64,000 nt of DNA from an uncultured Mediterraneibacter sp. (GCA_944381935.1 CALWMN010000015.1:1-64000), one strand, 5' to 3'; positions 1 through 7,349 are shown, counted from the stretch's first letter. Numbers and translations: made by a program. Notes: a model not told the origin generated them from the sequence alone.

Positions 1-37
1 TCATAAACCCTTGCGGAATTGCTCTGTATTTTGCCAT
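1..37 (-). CDS. 5' end of a truncated gene, possibly a MerR-type regulator
   Basis: Only the first 12 codons are in the window (M-A-K-Y-R-A-I-P-Q-G-F-M); the rest lies beyond the left edge. The start ATG is at 35-37 and a strong AGGAGGT ribosome site at 46-52 lies 8 bases before it, so this is a real start and not chance coding. From memory, some MerR-type regulators carried on clostridial mobile elements begin with a similar Y-R-A-I-P-Q-G-F/Y-M run, which would suit its place next to tnpV. Twelve residues are too few to be sure of the family. Confidence 0.45.
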   Translation of the reverse strand, partial: MAKYRAIPQGFM

Positions 38-146
38 AATTATTTACCTCCTGACACCTATTATAAATCATTACGCAGCGTCACAAACAAGACCTTTTTG
101 AAAAAATTTTAGGCGGCAAAGATTTTTCTCTACCGCCTTTCTGTAA

Positions 147-524
147 TTATGCAAAGATGATTTCCTTTTCTATAATCTCCTTTGCACACGCCCGTATGTT
201 ATTCATTCTCTGTACCCATTCTAAGGCATTTTCCGCCTTTAGCTGTTCCGTGATACCCTGCGCCCGTTTCATCTGCTCTGTGAGCCTTTCCATGCGCTCC
301 TGTGCTTGTTTATCTATATCGGCAAGGTAAGTGTTCAGTCTGCCGCTTGTAAGTAGCGTTGTGTATGTATTTCTGCGATGTTCTTTCAGATACCGCAAAT
401 GCCGCTGCCCCCACAAACCGATAGGTTGTTCTTTTTCGGCTGGTAAGATAAGACAAGGAATATAATAATCTCCTTGCAGTTCATACCACAGACCATTTTT
501 ATCATCGTAAATATACTTGTCCAT
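147..524 (-). CDS. tnpV: TnpV-like transposon-encoded protein
   Basis: A 125-residue protein of the TnpV family, small cargo proteins of Tn4451-type and related clostridial mobilizable elements whose biochemical role is not established. The recognisable family core is the P-I-G-x-W-G-Q-R-H-L-R-Y-L-K-E-H block near residues 34-50, followed by a charged helix (Q-E-R-M-E-R near 75-80) and the C-terminal E-W-V-Q-R-M-N-N-I-R-A-C-A-K-E block. I chose the ATG at 524 because GGAGG sits about 8 bases upstream; the frame stays open to 557 but that start has no good ribosome site. No transposase or resolvase is visible beside it, so it marks the edge of an element lying mainly to the left, or a remnant of one. 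Confidence 0.75.
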   Translation of the reverse strand: MDKYIYDDKNGLWYELQGDYYIPCLILPAEKEQPIGLWGQRHLRYLKEHRRNTYTTLLTSGRLNTYLADIDKQAQERMERLTEQMKRAQGITEQLKAENALEWVQRMNNIRACAKEIIEKEIIFA

Positions 525-838
525 TGAAAAATCCTCCGTTATAATATATTCGCACATACATCACAGTTCTCCGATTGCCACACTCTGTTATATCTTGTTA
601 TGAGATTTTCTTGCCCTTGCATTTGCCCTTATGAGCAAGGAGGGAAAGAGTAAACTTGTGTGTAACCGTATAAAGAGATAAGGCGAACACATTGCGATAA
701 ATCCTTTATTTTCAAGGCTTTTGGAGGATTTTATTAAAACACTGTAACCTCTGTTGAGAGGTCATAATTTACTGATATTCAAATTGCAATTTGGGACATA
801 GTGAACTTCAATTAGGGACGCAGCTAAATTGAATTTTA
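525..838. other. Gene-free gap between the mobile-element edge and the chromosome-like region
   Basis: About 310 bases with no credible gene. It holds the ribosome site of tnpV (near 531-537), an AT-rich stretch, and two similar short phrases, A-A-T-T-T-GGGACATAG near 788-801 and A-A-T-T-A-GGGACGCAG at 810-823. The second starts the inverted repeat listed separately. It may contain the element's chromosomal junction, but no attachment core could be identified. Confidence 0.5.
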
Positions 839-852
839 CTACGTCCCCAATT
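810..852. repeat. Imperfect inverted repeat overlapping the aminotransferase stop codon
   Basis: The arms 810-830 and 832-852 are 21 bases each and match at 17 of 21 positions, with one base between them. The core is AGGGACG against CGTCCCC flanked by AATT. The stop codon of the adjacent minus-strand gene (839-841) lies inside the right arm. There is no clear U-run for a standard terminator on either strand. It could be a REP-like or element-end palindrome. Confidence 0.55.
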
Positions 853-1927
853 CATGTAGTAGGCGTGTGTTATCGGTAGGCATCATAATGCAGAAGCGGA
901 TATATTCCCCGTCCAGGCACTGGAAGGAGGAGCAGTCTCGAATCATGAGCCCTTTTTTTATGCAGCGTTCAAACAAATCGAATGAGGTCACACCGTCTTT
1001 TTTGATTTTGAGTAAAATGAAGTTGGCGTACGGCTGATATGTCTTGTAGTCTGGATTTTGTGAGAGGGAGGCGTAAAGTCTGTCTCTCTCGGAGAGGATC
1101 AGCCTCCGGGTATTTTGAATGTATTCGCTATCCTTCAGCATGACCTCTCCGGCAAAAGCGCCAAGGCTGTTTAAGGACCACGGGATCTGTTTGGCCTTCA
1201 TCTTTTTCAGGAAATCCTGATTTCCCGAAATCCCGTACCCCATGCGCATACCGGGAGCGGCGAAGAATTTGGACACGCCGCGCAAAACCATGAGATTGCC
1301 ATATTTCCGGGTCAGAGGGACTGCGGTCACGGCAGAAATATCCGGCGCAAATTCTACATATGTCTCATCGATCATGACGAAGATATCGCGTGCCTGGCAA
1401 AAGCAGATAAGACGATCTAATTCCTCCTGCATAATGGCAGAAGAAGTCGGGTTATTCGGGTTGCACAGGATCAGGAAATCATATCCCCCGTCTTTGAGCG
1501 CCTGGCAAAGATCTTCTACGTCTAACTGGAAATCTTTATCTTCTCTGAGGTGGTAGTATTCCTGAGTGCTTCCGGAAAAGGAGAGCTCCCTCGAATATTC
1601 AGAGTAGGTGGGCCCCAGAATGAGTGCATGCTTTGGGGTGCGCGCCTCGATGAGGAGCGCGATCAGCTCGCTGGAACCATTGCCCGGAAGAATATAGGAA
1701 GGCGGGATATCGCAGTATTCAGCGATCGTCTGCCGCAGGGAGGTGTATTCCCTGTCAGGATAAGCAGAGAGAAGATCAAGGTGGGAGGAGACCTCAGCCT
1801 TTACCTTCCCGGATAACCCGAGAGGATTGACATTGGCTCCGAAGTTTATAATGTCTTTTTTGTCCAAATGATAGTATTCGCAGATCTTTTCAATATCACT
1901 TCCGTGAAAAACTGGTTTTGTGTTCAT
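839..1927 (-). CDS. PLP-dependent class I/II aminotransferase, CobD/HisC-like
   Basis: A 362-residue fold-type I PLP enzyme. The N-terminal H-G-S-D-I and N-F-G-A-N-V-N-P-L-G run is typical of the group holding histidinol-phosphate aminotransferase and L-threonine-phosphate decarboxylase CobD. The PLP lysine is in S-K-F-F-A-A-P-G-M-R-M-G-Y; C-N-P-N-N-P-T-S and D-E-T-Y-V-E-F are the PLP-contact motifs. The H-G-x-D-I opening and N-V-N-P-L-G favour a CobD-like role (aminopropanol phosphate for cobamide), but no other cobalamin or histidine gene is in the window. The start is ATG at 1925-1927 with AGGAG about 9 bases upstream; the TTG just before it is less likely. It is divergent from the iron importer. 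Confidence 0.7.
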   Translation of the reverse strand: MNTKPVFHGSDIEKICEYYHLDKKDIINFGANVNPLGLSGKVKAEVSSHLDLLSAYPDREYTSLRQTIAEYCDIPPSYILPGNGSSELIALLIEARTPKHALILGPTYSEYSRELSFSGSTQEYYHLREDKDFQLDVEDLCQALKDGGYDFLILCNPNNPTSSAIMQEELDRLICFCQARDIFVMIDETYVEFAPDISAVTAVPLTRKYGNLMVLRGVSKFFAAPGMRMGYGISGNQDFLKKMKAKQIPWSLNSLGAFAGEVMLKDSEYIQNTRRLILSERDRLYASLSQNPDYKTYQPYANFILLKIKKDGVTSFDLFERCIKKGLMIRDCSSFQCLDGEYIRFCIMMPTDNTRLLHELGT

Positions 1928-2047
1928 CAAAGTAATCTCCTGTCGTGTGTGATAACCACAGAAATGCTTTCTCTTCTCTGAAAACAGTCCGGATTTTTAC
2001 GTTGTCCCCGACTTTTCAGACAGAGCCGGATACCACATATTAATGTT

Positions 2048-2076
2048 ATTATAGCATGGCAGAAAGCGGATTTGAA
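2048..2076 (-). promoter_or_regulatory. Candidate sigma-A promoter of the aminotransferase gene
   Basis: Read on the minus strand: -35 TTCAAA (2071-2076), a 17-base spacer, and -10 TATAAT (2048-2053). It would give a leader of about 110 bases before the ATG at 1927. No cobalamin riboswitch core was recognised in that leader. Confidence 0.55.
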
Positions 2077-2120
2077 CGAAGGAATGATAATTTTTCATCG
2101 ATAAGGCGGGGAAAATATAC

Positions 2121-2150
2121 TTGCTTTTTTAAAAAAGAGTGTGATATACT
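2121..2150 (+). promoter_or_regulatory. Candidate sigma-A promoter of the iron importer
   Basis: -35 TTGCTT (2121-2126), an 18-base spacer, and -10 TATACT (2145-2150). Transcription would begin near 2157, at the first GTTAG-N6-CTAAC repeat, leaving a leader of about 120 bases before the first permease. Confidence 0.55.
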
Positions 2151-2151
2151 G

Positions 2152-2189
2152 ACGACACGTTAGTGGTAGCTAACTGACGCGCGTGTCGT
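2152..2189 (+). other. Leader hairpin enclosing the first operator-like repeat
   Basis: ACGACACG (2152-2159) can pair perfectly with CGTGTCGT (2182-2189), enclosing the repeat at 2159-2174. It lies at the predicted transcript start and just before the intrinsic terminator at 2193-2232. It could be a structural part of a leader RNA, or simply the flank of a protein-binding site. Confidence 0.4.
2159..2174. promoter_or_regulatory. Operator-like inverted repeat GTTAG-N6-CTAAC, copy 1
   Basis: GTTAG (2159-2163), six bases, CTAAC (2170-2174). It sits just downstream of the TATACT -10 box, a repressor position. The same arms and spacing recur at 2242-2257. The arms resemble halves of DtxR/IdeR-type metal-repressor boxes (TTAG...CTAA), which would suit an iron importer; the regulator's identity is inference. 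Confidence 0.55.
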
Positions 2190-2192
2190 TTT

Positions 2193-2232
2193 GCCATGCA
2201 TACTCCGTTTCGCCGTATGGATGGCTTTTTTT
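2193..2232 (+). terminator. Intrinsic terminator in the leader of the iron importer (possible attenuator)
   Basis: GCCATGCATAC (2193-2203) pairs with GTATGGATGGC (2215-2225) with one mismatch, followed by seven T (2226-2232). It stands between the candidate promoter at 2121-2150 and the first permease, with no gene before it, so it should end transcripts early unless countered. That is the layout of an attenuator or riboswitch-type leader; no known riboswitch class was recognised. Confidence 0.7.
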
Positions 2233-2241
2233 AACACTGTG

Positions 2242-2257
2242 GTTAGAAAATACTAAC
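2242..2257. promoter_or_regulatory. Operator-like inverted repeat GTTAG-N6-CTAAC, copy 2
   Basis: GTTAG (2242-2246), AAAATA, CTAAC (2253-2257): the same five-base arms and six-base spacing as the copy at 2159-2174, 83 bases upstream. It lies after the leader terminator and about 10 bases before the ribosome site of the first permease, so it could serve a second weaker start or block elongation. Confidence 0.55.
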
Positions 2258-2280
2258 TTGATTGGAAGGGAGGACATAAC

Positions 2281-3342
2281 ATTAAAGGAAGACTTCTGAC
2301 ACTGGTTCTGGCAGTGAGCCTTATTATTCTGGCAGCATTGTCATTATTCGCAGGTGTTATTGATATTGATCCCGCGTCCCTTATGACAGGGGACGCCAGA
2401 CAGTGGGAAATTTTTATTCTATCGCGGCTTCCCCGCCTGCTTGCCATCCTGTGTACGGGAGTGGGCATGAGCGTTGCGGGGCTGATCATGCAGCAGCTCT
2501 GCATGAACAAGTTTGTCTCCCCGACGACAGGGGCGACGATTTCTTCCGCGCAGTTCGGGATTTTGCTGGCGCTCCTTTTCATGCCGGGTTCCACGCTGTG
2601 GGGAAGGGCGATATTTGCGTTCATCACGGCAATACTCGGGACCTGGATGTTTGTATGGTTTATCCAGAGAATCCAGTTCAAAGACGTGGTGATGGTTCCC
2701 CTGGTGGGAATCATGTTTGGAAATGTAATCGGCGGTGTGACCAATTACCTGGCGTACAAATACGAGATGACCCAGGCGCTCTCGACCTGGCTGGTGGGGC
2801 ATTTCTCACTGGTGATAAAGGGAAGGTATGAGATCGTGTGGATGGTAGTGCCGCTGGTGATCCTGGCATTTGCGTTCGCAAACCATTTTAACATCGTCGG
2901 GATGGGGAAAGACTTTTCCCAAAATCTCGGTGTGCACTACAATTTTGTCCTGATCATGGGACTGACGATCGCGGCAATGATCACAGCATCTATCGTGGTC
3001 GTGGTCGGATCGATCTCGTACATCGGGTTGATTGTGCCAAATATAGTTGCCATGTTCAAGGGAGATAAGATCAGAGGCACACTGGTGGATACAGCGCTGT
3101 TCGGCGCGATTTTCGTCCTGGTATGCGACATGATCGGAAGGGTGGTTATCATGCCCTATGAGCTGCCCATTGAACTGATAGTCGGAATACTGGGAAGTAT
3201 CATTTTCATTGCGCTGCTGCTCTACAGGCTGCAGCATGGAAGAAAAGCAGTCCGGCTGGGTGCCGCTTCTGCTTCGGGAAGCGCCGGGACATCAGGGTGT
3301 GCGGCAGCAGTCTCCCATGTGAGCGGAGGTGACAGGGAATGA
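2281..3342 (+). CDS. FecCD-type siderophore/iron ABC importer permease 1 (AUU start)
   Basis: A membrane permease of the BtuC/FecCD family, the first subunit of an iron-siderophore importer of the YclN/CeuB/FatD type, with about nine to ten hydrophobic segments. The first full transmembrane helix needs the residues starting with codon ATT at 2281. An in-frame stop (2254-2256) precedes, no ATG, GTG or TTG lies between it and GTG 2314, and a strong AAGGGAGG site (2267-2274) lies 6 bases before the ATT. I therefore place the start at ATT (353 residues); starting at GTG 2314 would cut into helix 1. The C-terminus has a small-residue tail (A-S-G-S-A-G). The stop overlaps the next ATG (ATGA), so translation is probably coupled. 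Confidence 0.85.
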   Translation: MKGRLLTLVLAVSLIILAALSLFAGVIDIDPASLMTGDARQWEIFILSRLPRLLAILCTGVGMSVAGLIMQQLCMNKFVSPTTGATISSAQFGILLALLFMPGSTLWGRAIFAFITAILGTWMFVWFIQRIQFKDVVMVPLVGIMFGNVIGGVTNYLAYKYEMTQALSTWLVGHFSLVIKGRYEIVWMVVPLVILAFAFANHFNIVGMGKDFSQNLGVHYNFVLIMGLTIAAMITASIVVVVGSISYIGLIVPNIVAMFKGDKIRGTLVDTALFGAIFVLVCDMIGRVVIMPYELPIELIVGILGSIIFIALLLYRLQHGRKAVRLGAASASGSAGTSGCAAAVSHVSGGDRE

Positions 3343-4334
3343 ACGGAAAAACACGGGGAATGGCCCTGGCATACCGGAGGAATATTAAGAAACTGGTGAT
3401 CCTGGCCCTGTTCGCAGCCATCGTGGCAGCAGCCTATATGCTGGTGGAGGTAAAGTTTGAAAACGAGAAGCTTTTTGCCTATGCGATGAAGATCCGCACG
3501 CCGAAGCTGATCGTCATGCTGATCACGGCGTTTGCCATCGGCGGGGCGTCGCTGGTGTTCCAGTCCATCATCAACAATACGATTGTAACGCCGTGCCTGC
3601 TTGGGATGAACTCGCTTTACACGCTGATCCATACAGCCGTGTACTTTGTGGCAGGATCAGCCAGCATATTCGCCTCGAACACGAATGTCGCGTTTGCGGT
3701 GGACCTGGTTCTGATGGGGATTACGGCGACCGTGATCTACAGCTATCTGTTTAAAAAGACAAAGCATAATGTGCTCTATGTCCTGCTCATCGGGACGGTT
3801 CTGACTTCGTTCTTCTCAAGCATCCAGACTACGCTGACAAGGGTCATGGATCCGAATGAGTACGATACGCTGCTCAATACATTGATTGCAAGCTTCAGCA
3901 ATATCAACACAGAGATTATTGTATTTTCCGTGCTTGTGCTGGCAGTTCTGGCCTTCGTGCTGAGAAAGGACCTGGCGCTGCTGAATGTGATCACGCTGGG
4001 AAAGGAGCAGGCAATTAACCTGGGTGTGGATTATGACAACTGCATCAGGCGGCTTTTGCTGGGCGTTACGCTGTGCATTGCAGTGGCGACAGCGATGGTG
4101 GGACCGATTTCTTTTCTGGGACTGATCATTGCCAACCTTGCCCGGCAGTTTCTCAAAACCTACCGCCACGGGCAGCTTATCCTTGGATCGGCGTTATTCG
4201 GAATGGCGGTGCTGATCGGAGGACAGCTCCTTGTAGAACATGTATTTGCCTATGCGATACCGGTCAGCGTATTCATCACAGTGGGCGGAGGAATCTATTT
4301 CCTTTATCTGCTGCTGACAAACAGGAGGGTATGA
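3339..4334 (+). CDS. FecCD-type siderophore/iron ABC importer permease 2
   Basis: A 331-residue second permease of the same importer, equivalent to YclO/CeuC/FatC. A short basic N-terminus (R-R-N-I-K-K) is followed by about nine hydrophobic helices; G-P-I-S-F-L-G-L-I-I-A-N-L-A-R near residues 252-266 is the conserved FecCD cytoplasmic loop that contacts the ATPase. The ATG overlaps the stop of permease 1 and its own stop overlaps the ATPase ATG, so the three genes form a tightly coupled block. The two-permease order (permease, permease, ATPase, binding protein) matches yclNOPQ of Bacillus subtilis and ceuBCDE of Campylobacter. Confidence 0.85.
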   Translation: MNGKTRGMALAYRRNIKKLVILALFAAIVAAAYMLVEVKFENEKLFAYAMKIRTPKLIVMLITAFAIGGASLVFQSIINNTIVTPCLLGMNSLYTLIHTAVYFVAGSASIFASNTNVAFAVDLVLMGITATVIYSYLFKKTKHNVLYVLLIGTVLTSFFSSIQTTLTRVMDPNEYDTLLNTLIASFSNINTEIIVFSVLVLAVLAFVLRKDLALLNVITLGKEQAINLGVDYDNCIRRLLLGVTLCIAVATAMVGPISFLGLIIANLARQFLKTYRHGQLILGSALFGMAVLIGGQLLVEHVFAYAIPVSVFITVGGGIYFLYLLLTNRRV

Positions 4335-5089
4335 AGATGGTCGTAGATAAGCTGACGAAAAAATATGACGGAAAAGCAGTGGTGGACGCTGTCTCCTTTG
4401 AAATACCAAAGGGAAAAGTCATTTCCCTGATCGGTCCCAACGGCGCGGGAAAATCGACGGTAATGGGAATCATATCCCGCCTGATCGCGCAGGATGCAGG
4501 ACTGGTCAACTTTGACGGAAGAGATATTTCAAAATGGAAGAGCAAGGAGCTTGCCAAGAGGCTGGCGATCCTGACCCAGACGAACAACATCCAGATGAAG
4601 CTGACAGTCCGGGAACTCGTGGCGTTCGGAAGATTCCCGTATTCGGGAGGAAGGCTGAACGAGGAGGACGAAAAGCTGATCGACAAGGCAATCGAGTACA
4701 TGGAGCTGGAAGAGTTTGAAGACCGCTTCATTGATGAACTGTCCGGCGGGCAAAGGCAGAGGGCATACATCGCAATGGTGATTGCGCAGGACACAGAATA
4801 TGTGCTCCTCGACGAGCCGACCAACAACCTGGACATTTACCACGCCACCAACATGATGAAAATCGTGAGGCGTCTGTGCGATGACCTGGGAAAGACGGTG
4901 GTGCTCGTCCTGCATGAGATTAACTATGCAGCGTTCTACTCGGATTACATCTGCGCCTTTGTGGACGGAAAGATCGCGAAGTTCGGCACTGTAAAAGAGG
5001 TTATGACGAAAGAGAATCTCTCAGAGATCTATCACGTCGATTTCGAGATACAGGAAATCGAAGGAAAACCGTTATCTATATACTATTGA
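4331..5089 (+). CDS. Siderophore/iron ABC importer ATP-binding protein
   Basis: A 252-residue ATPase of the FepC/YclP/CeuD type that powers the importer. Walker A is G-P-N-G-A-G-K-S-T at 35-43, a Q-loop glutamine follows in L-T-Q-T-N-N near 81-86, the signature is L-S-G-G-Q-R-Q-R near 137-144, and Walker B is V-L-L-D-E-P-T-N near 157-164, with a switch histidine in L-V-L-H-E-I-N. The ATG at 4331 overlaps the TGA of permease 2. A longer upstream open frame exists, but it lies inside permease 2 in another frame and was rejected. Confidence 0.9.
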   Translation: MKMVVDKLTKKYDGKAVVDAVSFEIPKGKVISLIGPNGAGKSTVMGIISRLIAQDAGLVNFDGRDISKWKSKELAKRLAILTQTNNIQMKLTVRELVAFGRFPYSGGRLNEEDEKLIDKAIEYMELEEFEDRFIDELSGGQRQRAYIAMVIAQDTEYVLLDEPTNNLDIYHATNMMKIVRRLCDDLGKTVVLVLHEINYAAFYSDYICAFVDGKIAKFGTVKEVMTKENLSEIYHVDFEIQEIEGKPLSIYY

Positions 5090-5103
5090 CAAAAGCAAAA
5101 AAG

Positions 5104-5121
5104 CCGTCCGCCGACGGACGG
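5104..5121 (+). other. Intercistronic stem-loop before the binding-protein gene
   Basis: CCGTCCG (5104-5110), CCGA, CGGACGG (5115-5121) forms a 7-bp GC-rich hairpin between ATPase and binding-protein genes, without a T-run on the plus strand. Such structures often shield the mRNA of a highly expressed binding protein from 3'-to-5' decay. On the minus strand it is followed by a T-run, so it could also stop antisense transcription. Confidence 0.5.
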
Positions 5122-5141
5122 ATACAGGAGGAATTGACATA

Positions 5142-6140
5142 ATGAAAAAAAGATTACTTACACTGATTTTATCTGCTGCTATGGTATTCTCACTTGCAGC
5201 GTGCAGCGGCTCATCTGACAGCGCTTCCGGCAATGCATCGGAGGCAGAGGCAGCGGCAGAAGAAACGCCGGATACTGTTACGATCCAGAGCCGTAATGCG
5301 GAAGGGGAGATTACCGATGTAGAAGTGCCGTATGATCCCCAGCGCATCGCGATTCTGGACATGGCTTGCCTGGACATTCTGGACAATCTGGGAGTGGGGG
5401 ACAGGGTGGTAGGCTCTGCGTCAACTTCACTTGACTACCTTCAGGACTACGTGACAAATGAGGAAACCGTAAACCTTGGAACCATCAAAGAGGCTGACAT
5501 GGAAGCTGTAATGGAGTGCGAACCGGACATCATCTTTATCGGCGGACGTCTGTCCTCTTCCTATGATGCACTCAGTGAGATTGCGCCGGTTGTTTATCTT
5601 GCGACAGACAGCGAGGCAGGTGTCGTGGAAAGTGTGCGCACGAACGCATCTACAATCGCATCTATTTTCGGGCTTGAGGATCAGGTGGATTCACTGATGG
5701 CAGATTTTGACAGCCGGATCGCGGCACTTTCCGAGTTTGCGGAAGGCAAGACTGCCATCGTGGGCATGTGTACCAGCGGAAGCTTTAATGTGCTTGGAAA
5801 TGACGGACGCTGCTCCATTATCGGAAAAGAGATCGGTTTTGAAAACATCGGAGTAGACGCGAATATAGATACTGCGACACATGGAAACGAGGCTTCCTTT
5901 GAGTTTATCGTTGAGAAGAATCCAGACTATATCTTCGTTATGGACCGGGATGCGGCGATCGGAACGGATGGCGCCCAGCTTGCACAGGATATCATGGAGA
6001 ATGAGCTGGTGATGGGAACCGATGCATACAAGAACGGAAATGTTGTTTATCTCGCTCATCCGGCAGTTTGGTATACCGCAGAGGGCGGTGTGACAGCGCT
6101 TGATCTGATGCTCCAGGATCTGGAGAGTGAACTGCTTTAA
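5142..6140 (+). CDS. Siderophore-binding lipoprotein (YclQ/CeuE-like)
   Basis: A 332-residue substrate-binding lipoprotein. The signal peptide ends at lipobox L-A-A-C with lipidated Cys21, followed by an acidic, Ser/Ala-rich linker (about 22-46). The body is a class III (helical-backbone) binding protein: P-Q-R-I-A-I-L-D-M-A near 61-70, G-T-I-K-E-A-D-M-E near 107-115, E-P-D-I-I-F-I-G-G near 121-129. The C-terminal Y-L-A-H-P-A-V-W-Y segment corresponds to the W-Y region of YclQ/CeuE-type receptors for catecholate-type siderophores. No siderophore synthesis gene is in the window, so it probably takes up siderophores made by others or by the host diet; the exact ligand is not known. Confidence 0.85.
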   Translation: MKKRLLTLILSAAMVFSLAACSGSSDSASGNASEAEAAAEETPDTVTIQSRNAEGEITDVEVPYDPQRIAILDMACLDILDNLGVGDRVVGSASTSLDYLQDYVTNEETVNLGTIKEADMEAVMECEPDIIFIGGRLSSSYDALSEIAPVVYLATDSEAGVVESVRTNASTIASIFGLEDQVDSLMADFDSRIAALSEFAEGKTAIVGMCTSGSFNVLGNDGRCSIIGKEIGFENIGVDANIDTATHGNEASFEFIVEKNPDYIFVMDRDAAIGTDGAQLAQDIMENELVMGTDAYKNGNVVYLAHPAVWYTAEGGVTALDLMLQDLESELL

Positions 6141-6180
6141 AATCAGGATTTTGACCACATATAAAACACAGTTGATATGA

Positions 6181-6218
6181 AAATCAGCCGTGGGGTTTTT
6201 GCCCCCGGCTGATTTTTT
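6181..6218 (+). terminator. Intrinsic terminator after the iron importer operon
   Basis: AAATCAGCCG-T-GGGG pairs with CCCC-C-GGCTGATTT around a short loop and is followed by six T (ending at 6218). It lies 40 bases after the binding-protein stop. Confidence 0.85.
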
Positions 6219-6460
6219 GTGGCGGAGATGAGCTGAAGTCAGAATTTGTATATTTTCACTAAAATTTTGTCAGACAGTTAAAGGCGATAAATTGTGTAAA
6301 AAAACAATACTCCAGCTTTTACAGTTTTTCCATAGTCTGCAAAAATTGTGCAAAATATATAAAAAATATTTGAGTAATTGATAAATAATAGATAAGATGC
6401 TATAATAAGCTCAATTAATATAATTCAATTAAATTAAAATAAGAAAGGAGCAAAGAAAGA
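6219..6460 (+). promoter_or_regulatory. AT-rich promoter region of the sugar-catabolic island
   Basis: It contains a near-consensus sigma-A promoter, TTGATA (6378-6383), a 17-base spacer and TATAAT (6401-6406), giving a leader of about 50 bases before the aldolase ATG. Upstream of the -35 are two direct repeats TGCAAAA at 6338-6344 and 6349-6355, 11 bases apart (one helical turn), a possible regulator site. No clear catabolite-control (cre) match was seen. Confidence 0.7.
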
Positions 6461-7327
6461 ATGGCACTAGTGACAATGAAGGAGATATTGGATGACGCCA
6501 TGCGGAAGAATTACGCAGTCGGCGCATTCGATACGATGGACAGAATTACGACAGAGGCCATTATGACTGCATCTGAAAAGAAGGGCACCCCGGTTATTCT
6601 CATGGTCGTGCCGCCCTGCGTAGAGGGACCGGATGCAGATCTGTTCATGAGCTATCTGGTAGAACGCTGCAGAAGGAGTACCGTGCCGGTTGCACTTCAC
6701 ATGGATCATGCCCCCAGCTATGAGTACTGCGTGAAGGGAATCAAATACGGCTGTACATCGGTGATGTTTGACGGCTCATCCCTCCCCTATGAAGAGAACG
6801 TGGCGATTACCAGGAAGGTGATCGAAACCGCACATGCCTGCGGGGTGACAGTGGAGGCTGAGATCGGGCATGTGGCAGGACATGAAGGGAATATGCTGGA
6901 CGGAAATGTGGCTGACCCGAGCGCCTATACGACTGTGGAAGAGGCGCTGCAGTTCTATAAAGATACCGGCGTGGACTGCCTGGCAGTCGCGATCGGGACA
7001 GTGCATGGCGTATATAAAGGAACGCCCAATATTGATTATGACAGGCTGGACGCCATAAAGGAGGAGCTTCCGATCCCGATCGTGCTGCACGGAGGTTCCG
7101 GCCTGGTGGATGAGGATTACCGCAAGCTGGTCGCACACGGCATTAATAAGATCAATTTCTTCACGGCAATGACCCTGGCAGGAGCGGAAGCGGTCAGGAA
7201 GCTGGTCGAAGAGACTCCGAAATTCCAGATGACGGATGTGATTGCAGCCGGGCAGAAGGCGGAGGAAGAGATCGTAAGCCACCATATCAATGTATTCGGT
7301 ACTTTACCAGTTCATGCTGATTTATAA
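6461..7327 (+). CDS. Class II (zinc) ketose-bisphosphate aldolase
   Basis: A 288-residue enzyme of the FbaA/GatY/KbaY family, which cleaves a ketose bisphosphate (fructose-1,6- or tagatose-1,6-bisphosphate, or a related phosphate) to dihydroxyacetone phosphate and an aldehyde. Visible active-site parts: L-H-M-D-H-A with Asp82 and zinc His83, the glutamate in E-A-E-I-G-H, a zinc His in G-T-V-H-G-V-Y, and the phosphate-binding L-H-G-G-S-G-L motif followed by K-I-N-F. It is the first gene of the island, directly behind the promoter, and is followed 22 bases later by the sugar-binding protein. The location argues for a role in the island's pathway rather than as the housekeeping aldolase. The natural substrate is unknown. 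Confidence 0.85.
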   Translation: MALVTMKEILDDAMRKNYAVGAFDTMDRITTEAIMTASEKKGTPVILMVVPPCVEGPDADLFMSYLVERCRRSTVPVALHMDHAPSYEYCVKGIKYGCTSVMFDGSSLPYEENVAITRKVIETAHACGVTVEAEIGHVAGHEGNMLDGNVADPSAYTTVEEALQFYKDTGVDCLAVAIGTVHGVYKGTPNIDYDRLDAIKEELPIPIVLHGGSGLVDEDYRKLVAHGINKINFFTAMTLAGAEAVRKLVEETPKFQMTDVIAAGQKAEEEIVSHHINVFGTLPVHADL

Positions 7328-7349
7328 GAAAAAATAAGGAGGAACGTGT

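Noticed and set aside
1931-2047. Possible cobalamin riboswitch in the aminotransferase leader
   Set aside because: Only an imperfect hairpin (CTGAAAAG.../...TTTTCAG) was seen; the conserved B12-box core was not found and the leader is too short.
5104-5121. Hairpin after the iron ATPase gene as operon terminator
   Set aside because: On the plus strand it is followed by GATACAGGAGG, the ribosome site of the next gene, not by a T-run.
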